Below, piece after piece: positions 1 through 6,565 of a stretch of 36,266 nt of DNA. Origin of the DNA: a virus; IMG/VR virus record IMGVR_UViG_3300042514_000624, positions 1 to 36,266 of that record; one strand, 5' to 3'. The stretch's first letter is position 1. Each line of letters begins with the position of its first letter. A program made the translations under genes and the position numbers. Under the pieces are notes generated by a model, which was given only the letters and a program-made list of their open reading frames with translations, did not search any database and was not told where the DNA came from.

Positions 1-127
1 GATATTGCCCCCAGCCCGCAGGGTTCCCACACGAGAACCCACACAGCACAGCCACGCGATCCTCGGGCATTCCGAGATACGCAGCACGCAGGGCTATTTT
101 TTTCTGTTCGGAAGAAACGGACTTTTC
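1..127. repeat. Left copy of 127-bp terminal direct repeat
   Basis: Bases 1-127 are identical to bases 36140-36266. Such an exact end overlap is what assembly leaves when a circular, circularly permuted or terminally redundant genome is closed; 127 is also a common assembler k-mer size. It lies inside the small terminase gene, so it is not an independent repeat gene or element. Confidence 0.95.
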
Positions 128-247
128 AGGTCTCCCCACCCTCTTCTTTTTACCCTCCGACATTCCATGTCCAACCCCATTCAAGGTCTCAACCTGGAGA
201 ACGTCTTTTTTAATTTTTTTCCCCTTGGCCATGCCCCCCGATAGCAT
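1..247 (-). CDS. terS: Small terminase subunit (TerS), N-terminal part, runs off the left edge
   Basis: This is the 5' part of the small terminase gene, read leftwards and cut at base 1; it continues at 36139 after circular closure. The joined protein is 159 aa. The ATG at 247 has GGGG four bases upstream; an internal ATG at 232 is the alternative. Residues 1-40 are lysine-rich, and residues ~46-75 (AALRAAYLGMPEDRVAVLC-like stretch) look like the helix-turn-helix that small terminases use to bind packaging sites on phage DNA. It lies directly upstream of TerL, as expected. The divergent plus-strand genes start about 60 bp away. Confidence 0.75.
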   Translation of the reverse strand, partial: MLSGGMAKGKKIKKDVLQVETLNGVGHGMSEGKKKRVGRPEKSVSSEQKKIALRAAYLGMPEDRVAVLCGFSCGNPAGWGQY

Positions 248-272
248 TTTTCCCCTTTCTTGTATCCCAGAG

Positions 273-301
273 TTGACTTGTCTCGCATCCCGTCGCATTC
301 T
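273..301 (+). promoter_or_regulatory. Candidate sigma70-type promoter for plus-strand early genes
   Basis: TTGACT (273-278) is five of six to the -35 consensus. A 17-base spacer leads to CATTCT (296-301), a weak -10 that keeps the key A2 and T6. The predicted start of transcription falls at about 308, where a GTG codon opens the first plus-strand frame. It sits between the divergent terS and early genes. The -10 is poor, so this is tentative. Confidence 0.35.
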
Positions 302-307
302 CGCCCC

Positions 308-481
308 GTGCAAACCATTAAAGACGGCTTCACCGGAACCCTTGAGATCGGCGACATTCTCATGCCCGAGTGTGAGGACTTGGGCTTTGGACTCATCGTG
401 ACCGAGGACAACATCGCTCCGCTCACCTATTTATTCCGTGCGGAACAAGCCCGCCTTGAGTCCGAAGGTTTCATTCTGTGA
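308..481 (+). CDS. Small hypothetical protein (57 aa)
   Basis: First plus-strand frame of the early cluster; family not recognised. The protein is soluble and mixed in charge, with a beta-rich start (TIKDGFTGTLEIGDILMP) and an acidic helix at the end (AEQARLESEG). The GTG at 308 is chosen because it coincides with the predicted transcription start of the upstream promoter-like sequence. The same frame is open back to a TTG at 260, which would give 73 aa. Neither start has a visible ribosome-binding site. Confidence 0.5.
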   Translation: MQTIKDGFTGTLEIGDILMPECEDLGFGLIVTEDNIAPLTYLFRAEQARLESEGFIL

Positions 482-544
482 CCGGATCCGGTGACTTCCG
501 CTGGGAGTCATCTGGTCTGGTCATTGTGGCCAGTGTCTCAAATC

Positions 545-658
545 ATGAAAACCCTTAAACCCTTCCTAACCGCCCTCGCGATCCTCATCGGATCGGCCAT
601 TGTCCTAGGTTCCCTTGCCTATTGCTTCGCGCAATTGCTTGTAGGGGGTTCCCTGTGA
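545..658 (+). CDS. Single-helix membrane peptide (37 aa)
   Basis: A short frame starting MKTLKPFLTALAILIGSAIV with one strong hydrophobic segment (about residues 6-33) after two lysines, the pattern of a small inner-membrane peptide with a positive N-terminus. Its TGA overlaps the GTG of the next gene (GTGA at 655-658), so translation is probably coupled. The AGGGGG site for that next gene lies in its last codons. Function unknown; small early phage membrane peptides sometimes alter host membranes or exclude other phages, but nothing here shows that. Confidence 0.55.
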   Translation: MKTLKPFLTALAILIGSAIVLGSLAYCFAQLLVGGSL

Positions 659-1347
659 GCAACGGATTCATTCTCCACGAGGATCACGACCGAGTCGTGA
701 TCGCCACCGGGTTTTCCACCCCCAGCGATAACCGGAAAACCGGCGACATGATCCAGATCTGGATTCTCTGCAAAGCGGAAGACCCCGTGACCGCGATTCG
801 AACCGGCTTGGATAGGATTATTTGCGGCAATTGCATGCATCGGGGTCATGAGGTTGACGGTAAACACGGTGTTGAGCGGACATGTTACGTCAACGAAGGA
901 CAGGCTCCGTTGCAGATTTGGAAGTCATGGCGGGCCGGAAACTATCCTTTGCTGCGCTCCCTTGAAGCTTTCGTGGGTCGCAAGGTGCGCTTTGGAGCCT
1001 ACGGTGACCCCACATGGATTCCCCTTTCCCTCGCCTTGGCCATCGCGGGGGTTTCTTCGGGGTGGACAGGCTATACACACCAATGGCGCAAGCCATCGCT
1101 TCAAGGGTGGAAAACCCTCCTTATGGCATCCGTGGACAGCATCGCGGAACTTGTGATCGCTCGGTCACTCGGGTGGAGTACTTTCCGAGTCGGATCCGAA
1201 GCTTCGATCGGCGAATCCCTTTGCGCTTCCGATCGCGATGGAACCCCATGCGCTGTGTGTCAACTCTGTGCCGGAGCCCGCAACGGAATAGAAAACGTGT
1301 GGATACCGCCACACGGAAAGGGTTCAGTCCATTTCATCGAAGCCTGA
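655..1347 (+). CDS. Conserved phage protein with paired cysteines (230 aa)
   Basis: GTG start at 655, about 7 bases after AGGGGG, overlapping the previous stop. Cysteines are grouped as CGNC followed by a Cys further on, and near the C-terminus as C-(x)n-CAVCQLC, the arrangement of a metal-binding or zinc-ribbon protein. The middle carries FGAYGDPTWIPLS, GWTGYTHQWR and LMASVDS. I recall similar unannotated phage proteins with a cysteine-rich end and the motifs GAYGDP and GYTHQW, but no activity is known to me. In-frame codons reach back to 622; the GTG has the better ribosome site. Confidence 0.8.
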   Translation: MSNGFILHEDHDRVVIATGFSTPSDNRKTGDMIQIWILCKAEDPVTAIRTGLDRIICGNCMHRGHEVDGKHGVERTCYVNEGQAPLQIWKSWRAGNYPLLRSLEAFVGRKVRFGAYGDPTWIPLSLALAIAGVSSGWTGYTHQWRKPSLQGWKTLLMASVDSIAELVIARSLGWSTFRVGSEASIGESLCASDRDGTPCAVCQLCAGARNGIENVWIPPHGKGSVHFIEA

Positions 1348-1361
1348 ATTTTCCGTGTCAG

Positions 1362-1379
1362 CCCATGCGAAAGCGTGGG
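1362..1379 (+). other. Hairpin with GAAA tetraloop in gene leader
   Basis: CCCATGC (1362-1368) pairs with GCGTGGG (1373-1379) around a GAAA loop, with one T-G wobble. It lies in the 68-base gap ahead of the gene at 1416 and has no T-run after it, so it is not a typical terminator. It may be a structured 5' leader. Confidence 0.45.
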
Positions 1380-1415
1380 TTGCAACGGGCAATTGGTGTC
1401 CGATTAAAAACCATC

Positions 1416-1736
1416 ATGAAAACCATCATCACACAGCACTCATTCGTTGAAGCTTTCCGCGCATGCGGAAGGGAAAATCAGTTTAGCTATCACGCCTTGC
1501 GCGCCTTGTTTGAGCACCTTGAAAGGGTGGAAGAGGACACGGACACAGAACTTGAATTGGACCCCATCGCCTTGTGCTGTGAATGGGCCGAGTATCCCAC
1601 GGCCTTGGCTGCAGCAACGGACTACGGATTTATTGATGGCGTGGATTCCAAGGACGAGCACCCGATTGAATGGCTCATGAACCGCACGGACTGCGTCCGG
1701 GTATGGGAAAACGGCGTCATCATCCGTAATTTTTAA
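1416..1736 (+). CDS. Conserved hypothetical phage protein (106 aa)
   Basis: Acidic protein beginning MKTIITQHSFVEAFRACGR. The block HALRALFEHLERVEED followed by ELELDPIALCCEWAEY resembles a small hypothetical protein common in phages and plasmids of many bacteria; its function is not known to me. The frame is open far upstream (to 1014), but that part overlaps the preceding gene in another frame and reads as arginine-rich non-coding shadow. The ATG at 1416 follows the intergenic hairpin. No clear Shine-Dalgarno site. Confidence 0.75.
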   Translation: MKTIITQHSFVEAFRACGRENQFSYHALRALFEHLERVEEDTDTELELDPIALCCEWAEYPTALAAATDYGFIDGVDSKDEHPIEWLMNRTDCVRVWENGVIIRNF

Positions 1737-1740
1737 GCTT

Positions 1741-2007
1741 ATGAGAGACATCCTTGAAACGTTCAAACGCAGCTCCGACAAGCAAAGCCTGAAAGCATCC
1801 GTGGGGCGGGCGATTTTTTGCCCACGCTGTGAAAACCTTATGGACTATCGTCGCGCCGTTGAATTTTCCGTGTGGGAAAACGAGACGGGAAAATGCGCCA
1901 CCGTGCGGGCGATGTGTGCGCCATGCTGGGATGGTGTGCGTGAGTTGGTCACAAAGCCCGGTGTGAAGTATCGGGTGGATGTGATAGACGGAAGGAAGCT
2001 TAAGTGA
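1741..2007 (+). CDS. Zinc-ribbon-like small protein (88 aa)
   Basis: Contains CPRC near residue 28 and CAPC near residue 60, two CxxC pairs about 30 residues apart, the usual spacing of a structural zinc ribbon. The rest is basic with a positively charged C-terminus. It starts at ATG 1741, four bases after the previous stop, and its own TGA overlaps a GTG start for the next peptide (GTGA at 2004-2007). Probably a small nucleic-acid- or protein-binding factor; specific role unknown. Confidence 0.65.
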   Translation: MRDILETFKRSSDKQSLKASVGRAIFCPRCENLMDYRRAVEFSVWENETGKCATVRAMCAPCWDGVRELVTKPGVKYRVDVIDGRKLK

Positions 2008-2102
2008 AGCCCTTACTTCGTGTCCTTGGCTATTTAGCGTTATGTCTGCTGTTTACAATACTGTTGGTTCTGTCGGCATTGGCTGGCAACGGTAAGAACT
2101 AG
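2004..2102 (+). CDS. Single-helix membrane peptide (32 aa)
   Basis: GTG start coupled to the previous gene by a GTGA overlap. Reads (M)KPLLRVLGYLALCLLFTILL and then a short polar tail ending GNGKN. One transmembrane helix fills most of the peptide. It is the second such peptide in this cluster (compare 545-658) and the last gene before the terminator at 2132. Function unknown. Confidence 0.45.
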   Translation: MKPLLRVLGYLALCLLFTILLVLSALAGNGKN

Positions 2103-2131
2103 CAAGCCCCGACAAGCCCCGACAGTTGCAA

Positions 2132-2163
2132 GCCCCTAGGAAGCCCCTAGGGGCCTTTTCTTT
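2132..2163 (+). terminator. Rho-independent terminator
   Basis: Perfect 9-bp stem GCCCCTAGG (2132-2140) / CCTAGGGGC (2146-2154) with a 5-base loop, followed by CTTTTCTTT. It ends the first plus-strand gene cluster just after the 32-aa peptide. Confidence 0.85.
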
Positions 2164-2636
2164 GCCCCGTCAGCAGTCAACACCCTGCCGCCAATTAAAA
2201 GCCCCTAGACGAGGCCTTTCCGCTCGTTTGCGGGGCCATTGCCCAAGCCCCTGCCATTGCCAGTCTGCCAGCCAGCCAGCCAGAACCGCTTTTTGCTGCC
2301 AGTGAACCGCAACAGCAACCACTTTAGAGTAGGCCACTTCCAATGTGAATAAGGTTCCCCTGGTCTCAATTCACCGCCCCCTATGACATCGAATGTCACA
2401 CCCCGCTATTGCCATTGGACATCCCGTGTCCGACCCCCCCCGTCGCCCGCTCATGTGCCGCTCATGTGCGCCCCCCAGCCCCGCGATCTCATGGTGCGGT
2501 ATTCCAGATTCTCCATATGCCATACGAAATTCGGAATTCGGAATTCCAGAATCGGGAATCGGGGTACAGGGATTTCTCCATGCCATGAAAGATTACCCCT
2601 TGACGAGGTGGATGATGGTGCGGTAGGTTGGGCGGC
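2164..2636. other. Gene-poor stretch with short repeats and palindromes
   Basis: About 470 bases with no convincing gene. Seen here: a second hairpin (GCCCC 2201-2205 with GGGGC 2232-2236, inner ACGAG/CTCGT), more copies of AAGCCCC (also at 2103-2150), a CAGC-rich run near 2270-2282, and a perfect inverted repeat GGAATTC-G-GAATTCC at 2533-2547 inside an AATTCGG repeat. Several frames stay open (e.g. 2383-2640 +, 2451-2738 -), but their translations are proline/serine/arginine low-complexity. It may hold a promoter or operator for the genes from 2637, or an origin; neither is shown. Confidence 0.5.
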
Positions 2637-2870
2637 GTGAACCAACAAACCATTGTCAGCGACGACCCCACCAACGCCATCACCGTCCCCAACTGCACCC
2701 TGTACACGGGGCAGGACATTTACGGGAATGATATCCAAGCTTTAGTCCCGTTCGTAAAAGATCCGGACGCGGTGTTCGGTGATATCGAGGACTGGGACGG
2801 TGCCCAGCCGGTCAAAGGGCCGGTGGTGTTTGCCTCCACTATTCGGGCGGTGATCGGAGGTGCGCTGTGA
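2637..2870 (+). CDS. Small hypothetical protein (77 aa)
   Basis: Reads (M)NQQTIVSDDPTNAITVPN and contains ALVPFVKDPDAVFGDIEDWDG; acidic, no recognised family. GTG at 2637 is preferred; a TTG at 2628 in the same frame would add three residues. Its TGA overlaps the GTG of the next frame (GTGA, 2867-2870). It opens the short operon that ends with the methyltransferase. Confidence 0.55.
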   Translation: MNQQTIVSDDPTNAITVPNCTLYTGQDIYGNDIQALVPFVKDPDAVFGDIEDWDGAQPVKGPVVFASTIRAVIGGAL

Positions 2871-3016
2871 TCAGCATTGTCGCCACGTTCCGCAAGCCGG
2901 ATGGAGAGATCGTGAAGGACTCCAGCTACCATGAACCGATCAGCGAGGCCCGCGAGGCTGCTGAGGAGGACGCTCATCGCTACGGGTGGGAGTTCCTGAG
3001 TGTGGAGCCGGTGTGA
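2867..3016 (+). CDS. Small hypothetical protein (49 aa)
   Basis: GTG start inside the GTGA overlap with the preceding gene. The protein, beginning ISIVATFRKPDGEIVKDSS and ending in an acidic, alanine-rich helix and GWEFLSVEPV, has a beta-beta-alpha look. Function unknown. It ends 31 bases before the methyltransferase start. Confidence 0.5.
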   Translation: MISIVATFRKPDGEIVKDSSYHEPISEAREAAEEDAHRYGWEFLSVEPV

Positions 3017-3047
3017 ACAACGAGTAACGAACAACGACTATGGGATT

Positions 3048-3833
3048 ATGGATACTACCAAAACAGTTACACACCTCAGCCTCTGCACCGGCTACGGGGG
3101 CATCGACCTTGGACTCCGCAGCGTTGTCCGAGACCTGCGAACTCTTGCTTATGCGGAGATCGATGCGTTCGCGATCGAGGTGTTACTTACGCGAATGGAA
3201 GATGGGTCGCTTGATGCGGCTCCGATCTGGACTGATGTACGGGATTTCCCGTGGCGTCTTCTTCACGGCAGCGTGGATATCCTCAGTGCGGGCTATCCGT
3301 GCCAGCCCTTCAGCCATGCCGGACTCCGCAAAGGTGAGGACGATGAGCGGCATCTCTGGCCCTACATCAAGCGAGGGATCGAGGCAGTTCGACCTGCAAT
3401 TGTCTTCCTCGAAAACGTCGAGGGACACATTTCGATGGGACTCTCCACAGTCATCAGCGACTTGGAAGATTTGGGTTACCGGTGTTCGTGGGGAATCTTT
3501 AGCGCGGAGGAATGCGGTGCGCCGCATCGCAGGAACCGAGTCTTCATCGTTGCTACCGACACCGTGTGCGAACGAGGACAGCTTTCGGTTGAACGGATCA
3601 AGTCAGCAATCCAAGACATTGGAAGCAATGGCGCGACGGGGAGAATTGAGTGGGCCAACTTTCGTGTCTGGCCCATTGAACCCGTCCTTCGTGGAAGTGA
3701 TGATGGGCATTCCAATCGGGTGGACCGCTTGCGACTCCTCGGAAACGGGGTCGTCCCAGCAACCGCCTCTCTAGCCTTCAAAACCCTACTCTCCGCTCCC
3801 TACACCCCATCCGAGCATCAAACGCGCTCCTAG
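3048..3833 (+). CDS. Orphan C5-cytosine DNA methyltransferase (261 aa)
   Basis: Transfers a methyl group from S-adenosylmethionine to C5 of cytosine in DNA. Family motifs are in order: I LCTGYGGIDLGL (residues 12-23, cofactor site), IV GYPCQPFSHAG (catalytic Cys 85), VI LENV (121-124), VIII APHRRNRVFIVA (158-169) and X LLGNGVVPATASL (230-242). The target-recognition stretch between VIII and X (~170-229) is short. The ATG at 3048 is chosen because an in-frame start at 3000 overlaps the previous gene. No restriction endonuclease is adjacent, so it probably protects phage DNA from host restriction or marks it; the target site cannot be read from sequence. Confidence 0.9.
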   Translation: MDTTKTVTHLSLCTGYGGIDLGLRSVVRDLRTLAYAEIDAFAIEVLLTRMEDGSLDAAPIWTDVRDFPWRLLHGSVDILSAGYPCQPFSHAGLRKGEDDERHLWPYIKRGIEAVRPAIVFLENVEGHISMGLSTVISDLEDLGYRCSWGIFSAEECGAPHRRNRVFIVATDTVCERGQLSVERIKSAIQDIGSNGATGRIEWANFRVWPIEPVLRGSDDGHSNRVDRLRLLGNGVVPATASLAFKTLLSAPYTPSEHQTRS

Positions 3834-3921
3834 ACCCATCCAAGCTCCAGCAATCGACATCTCCGATCCACCATCACAACCACCTTATACCTGATACTTC
3901 GTAATCAGTAGAGGGTCATTC

Positions 3922-3987
3922 AAAAACTGCAGCCGCAGCGTGGGGGCCTTCAAAGCCCCCGAAAAGCTTGCGGCGTAAGCAGTTTTT
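3922..3987. other. Long nested hairpin at strand switch
   Basis: Three nested arms: AAAAACTGC (3922-3930)/GCAGTTTTT (3979-3987), GCCGC (3932-3936)/GCGGC (3970-3974), and GGGGGC (3942-3947)/GCCCCC (3955-3960) around a 7-base loop. AGC/GCT also pairs between the last two. The A-run on one side and T-run on the other would let it end transcription in either direction; a structured RNA or origin element is equally possible. It lies after the methyltransferase and before the 4103 gene. Confidence 0.7.
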
Positions 3988-3989
3988 AA

Positions 3990-4028
3990 CTCCCTAGTAG
4001 AGGGAGTGTGAATCTCCCTCTAGGGAGA
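3990..4028. promoter_or_regulatory. Two CTCCCT/AGGGAG inverted repeats (operator-like)
   Basis: CTCCCT (3990-3995)/AGGGAG (4001-4006) with a 5-base loop, then TCTCCCT (4013-4019)/AGGGAGA (4022-4028) with a 2-base centre. The 9-mer AGTAGAGGG at 3996-4004 also occurs at 3907-3915, on the other side of the long hairpin. They lie 75-115 bases before the start of the 4103 gene, where protein-binding sites would be expected. Confidence 0.45.
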
Positions 4029-4102
4029 GTAGTAGTGGCTATGGTAACTCTTTGGGGTGCACTGCAAAATCAACATTCCTTTATCTTGACGCTGGATCGT
4101 CC

Positions 4103-4753
4103 ATGACGCAATTTGCTCTTGCTATGAGTTATCTGGACAATGGTTCCACGCTTCGGTCGATGTTCCGACTGACGCCCCCGCAACGCCATGACATCGACCC
4201 GGCTAAGTCCGAGGTTCTGGCCTACATAATGGCGAATCTCGCCTGTGAGCTTGGTCGAGCGATCCGGGCTTTCAATTCCATGAGGAACAAGAAGTCTCAA
4301 GTCCTTGTTTATGACATGGTTCATCGGCAATGGCGTGGGTGTGACTGGGTTCCTCCGCAGGATGAGGACAAGGTTTCGTTGCTCTTGAGAACCATCAATG
4401 ACCTCAAGCGTGATGTTGCGTATCTGAAGACCTCGGTGAAGAAGCATGAACGATCGATTGGTCAACTCGAAAGGAAGCGTTCGGGTAAGCGTAAGGAGGA
4501 GGATGAATCGAAGAAGGAGGAGGAGGCTCCTAGTTACGAACCCGTCGTCGATGAAACATTGATGGAAGCAGCGAAAAAAGCCTCTGCCGAGGAGGAAGAG
4601 GCTGGTGGAGAAGACTGGTGGAAAGCTATGCGCGCCGCCTTGGCCGATGTGGAGGTGGTTGCGGCTCCTTCAGTTGCGCCCCGGTCATCATCATCGGGTT
4701 CCACTGCTCCCACAGAATACCCGTGGGAGAATGACGAAGATGAAGTGAGCTAG
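4103..4753 (+). CDS. Coiled-coil protein with acidic tail, unknown function (216 aa)
   Basis: Only plus-strand gene after the strand switch. Residues ~1-90 look globular; ~90-128 form a coiled coil (VSLLLRTINDLKRDVAYLKT) followed by a highly charged K/E linker; the C-terminus is Ser-rich and ends in the acidic PWENDEDEVS. The ATG at 4103 follows the inverted-repeat region; a TTG at 4052 is also in frame. Its last 128 bases (4626-4753) overlap the end of the primase-helicase gene on the other strand. Acidic tails can mimic DNA or bind partner proteins; no family recognised. Confidence 0.7.
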   Translation: MTQFALAMSYLDNGSTLRSMFRLTPPQRHDIDPAKSEVLAYIMANLACELGRAIRAFNSMRNKKSQVLVYDMVHRQWRGCDWVPPQDEDKVSLLLRTINDLKRDVAYLKTSVKKHERSIGQLERKRSGKRKEEDESKKEEEAPSYEPVVDETLMEAAKKASAEEEEAGGEDWWKAMRAALADVEVVAAPSVAPRSSSSGSTAPTEYPWENDEDEVS

Positions 4754-6410
4754 ACTGGAGCCGCGATCCGCGCTTGCAGAAGGCCAACTGGAACCTTCTA
4801 GGTTTGTTTTGGCCTACCTCATGGAGAACGGCTATCTCACGCGCCCAGTTGGCGAGTTCGGAGGAGCCGAAGCCTGAGTGGGCCAGTTCCATTGTGGTGA
4901 GTGGTTCGTTGCTTTCCTTACGCTGAGGTTTGGCTACATGGTGCATCCAGACCCAAGCGACCTTGGTCTCGTGGAGGATGGGCTGGAGCTTGTTACGCAA
5001 GAACACGCTGACCTCGCCCTGGTCGCTGAGGTCACCGCCGAAGTAAGAGAACAAAGGATCAGCCACGATGACATCGAGCTTGGATTTGTGGATGAACCGG
5101 CGGGCGTAGGCGAGGAACTGGTCGCCGGTACGGACGGCTTCGGTGCGGAAGTGGAGGTTTTCTTGGAGGATAGCGATCTCGCTGACGCTCATGTTGAGTC
5201 CTTTGATGACCCCGCGGAAGGCTTCGGCGAGGTCGCCCTTGTCGTTCTCGGCCTGGATGACTCCGATCTTCAATCGCTTCACCGGCTTGATCCCGAAGAA
5301 TTCGAGGCCGAGGCACCAGCGGATGACGATCTGCATCATGAGGCTGGACTTCCCGATACCGGTACCACCGCTGATGATCATGGAGGAGCCGCGGGTGAGC
5401 CAGCGTTTGCCGATCAGGTTATCCGGATCGTTGTCTGGATCGAAGTTGATGAGGTCTTTGATCGAGACCACCGTGGACTTGTCGTCATCGGTCTCCCGGG
5501 AGGTGAGGTAATCCTCCCATGAAGCGGAGCCAAGGTTAGTGGCCAGCAGCTTCTGCTGGGAGGTAGGACTCCGCCATGCGCCGGGGAGCCGGGAGTAGCG
5601 CGAGGGGTTCTTGTTCTTGGCATCGATGCCCGGGATGCTGCTGTAGATAATATCCCGGCGAATGTCCCATTCCTTGCGATTGGGCGCATCTACGCGGACC
5701 CAGGCATGGATGGACTTACCACCGCTATCGATGAGTACGGTGATCGGGAGGCCAGAATCGCGGAAGAGCTTCTCCTGTTCGGCCTTGGGCTTGTCATCGA
5801 ACTCCACCAGGACATGGCGGTACGCGCTGACATCGTTGTCGGAGCCGCTGTAGAGGTTGGGCTTGAAGGGGTTGATGCGAACAAAGATACCCTCGCGTTC
5901 CGGTGATAGGATGCGGGATGCCGGATCATCGAAGCGAGCGATCCATTCCTCGATGGGGATGAATGATCCAGCAGTGACTGGCTTACCCTCCTCGACCGCA
6001 TCACAGATGCAGACCACCTCGGTGGGCGCGAAGGCGGCTTGAAGGAACCGCTTGAACTCGCTGGCTTGAGGATCGGGCGCAACCGCTGGTGACGGCCTCT
6101 TGAATGATACCTTGGTGATATCGAAGGGAGCGGTTGAGGGGGATACCCCTGACTGAAGGAGATGGCCGGCTGGTTTGGAGTGAGACTTGGAAGCGGCCTC
6201 GCGGAGCTTGTGGATGAGTTCGCGATCGGACCAAGGTGGTTGGCAGGATTGATTCCAGCTTGAGAGCAGGGCTAGAGAGTCCGCCTCCGATAACTGGAAG
6301 CCGTGTACGAGGCCGACGGCAGCGGTGTAGGTAGTTGAGTGTCCGGACTGGCCAGAGACGGCTGGCGGCACCTTGGAAAGCCAAAGGGCCGCACGTTGGT
6401 GCGGTGTCAT
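4626..6410 (-). CDS. Primase-helicase with AEP-like and RecA-like domains (594 aa)
   Basis: Likely primes and unwinds DNA at the replication fork. Residues ~5-75 form a PPAVSGQSGHSTTY...WNQSCQPPWS domain of the kind found near primase/D5 proteins. Residues ~170-285 look like an archaeo-eukaryotic primase-type domain (VEFDD 202-206, SGGKSIHAWVRV 229-240, NPSRYSRLPG 268-277). Residues ~335-560 are a RecA/RepA-type ATPase: Walker A GGTGIGKS (348-355), Walker B VIVADP (447-452) and a later HH pair before VAKP. The start at 6410 has no Shine-Dalgarno site but the leader CCCAAACAAACAACGAT. Last gene of the replication operon; its 3' end overlaps the convergent 4103 gene. Confidence 0.85.
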   Translation of the reverse strand: MTPHQRAALWLSKVPPAVSGQSGHSTTYTAAVGLVHGFQLSEADSLALLSSWNQSCQPPWSDRELIHKLREAASKSHSKPAGHLLQSGVSPSTAPFDITKVSFKRPSPAVAPDPQASEFKRFLQAAFAPTEVVCICDAVEEGKPVTAGSFIPIEEWIARFDDPASRILSPEREGIFVRINPFKPNLYSGSDNDVSAYRHVLVEFDDKPKAEQEKLFRDSGLPITVLIDSGGKSIHAWVRVDAPNRKEWDIRRDIIYSSIPGIDAKNKNPSRYSRLPGAWRSPTSQQKLLATNLGSASWEDYLTSRETDDDKSTVVSIKDLINFDPDNDPDNLIGKRWLTRGSSMIISGGTGIGKSSLMMQIVIRWCLGLEFFGIKPVKRLKIGVIQAENDKGDLAEAFRGVIKGLNMSVSEIAILQENLHFRTEAVRTGDQFLAYARRFIHKSKLDVIVADPLFSYFGGDLSDQGEVSVFLRNKLQPILHETKVAWVWMHHVAKPQRKESNEPLTTMELAHSGFGSSELANWAREIAVLHEVGQNKPRRFQLAFCKRGSRLQSSSLHLRHSPTGILWEQWNPMMMTGAQLKEPQPPPHRPRRRA

Positions 6411-6442
6411 ATCGTTGTTTGTTTGGGACCGATCGTTGGGGG

Positions 6443-6565
6443 CTACTTCATTTTGTCTATCTTCATCAGCCGTTTGATGGCTTGAGTTTTGGGGGAATAG
6501 GTTCCGGTCTTCTTGGTGCTGGGCTTGGCGGCGTAGGCGGCGGGCTTGGATTTAGCTTTCTTCAT
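6443..6565 (-). CDS. Small basic peptide (40 aa)
   Basis: Starts MKKAKSKPAAYAAKPSTKKT and ends IKRLMKIDKMK; about a third lysine/arginine. Its ATG lies inside the last codons of the upstream gene (6552-6752), overlapping by 14 bases. The composition suggests an unfolded nucleic-acid-binding peptide. It is short and low in complexity, so the call rests on position and frame. Confidence 0.5.
   Translation of the reverse strand: MKKAKSKPAAYAAKPSTKKTGTYSPKTQAIKRLMKIDKMK

Noticed and set aside
1014-1415. N-terminal extension of the 1416-1736 gene
   Set aside because: Lies inside the upstream gene in another frame and reads as Arg/Pro-rich noise.
2383-2738. Several overlapping open frames on both strands
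   Set aside because: Pro/Ser/Arg low-complexity translations over repeats, with no start signals and no matching neighbour organisation.
3040-3774. 244-aa plus-strand frame overlapping the methyltransferase
   Set aside because: Different frame of the same strand, Ser/Arg-rich; the methyltransferase frame has all family motifs.
2103-4102. tRNA genes or CRISPR arrays in gene-free stretches
   Set aside because: No cloverleaf with a GTTC-A-type loop and no regularly spaced repeat array was found by eye.
4878-5522. 214-aa plus-strand open frame
   Set aside because: Antisense to the conserved motor domains of the primase-helicase; its translation is acidic and repetitive as expected of a shadow frame.
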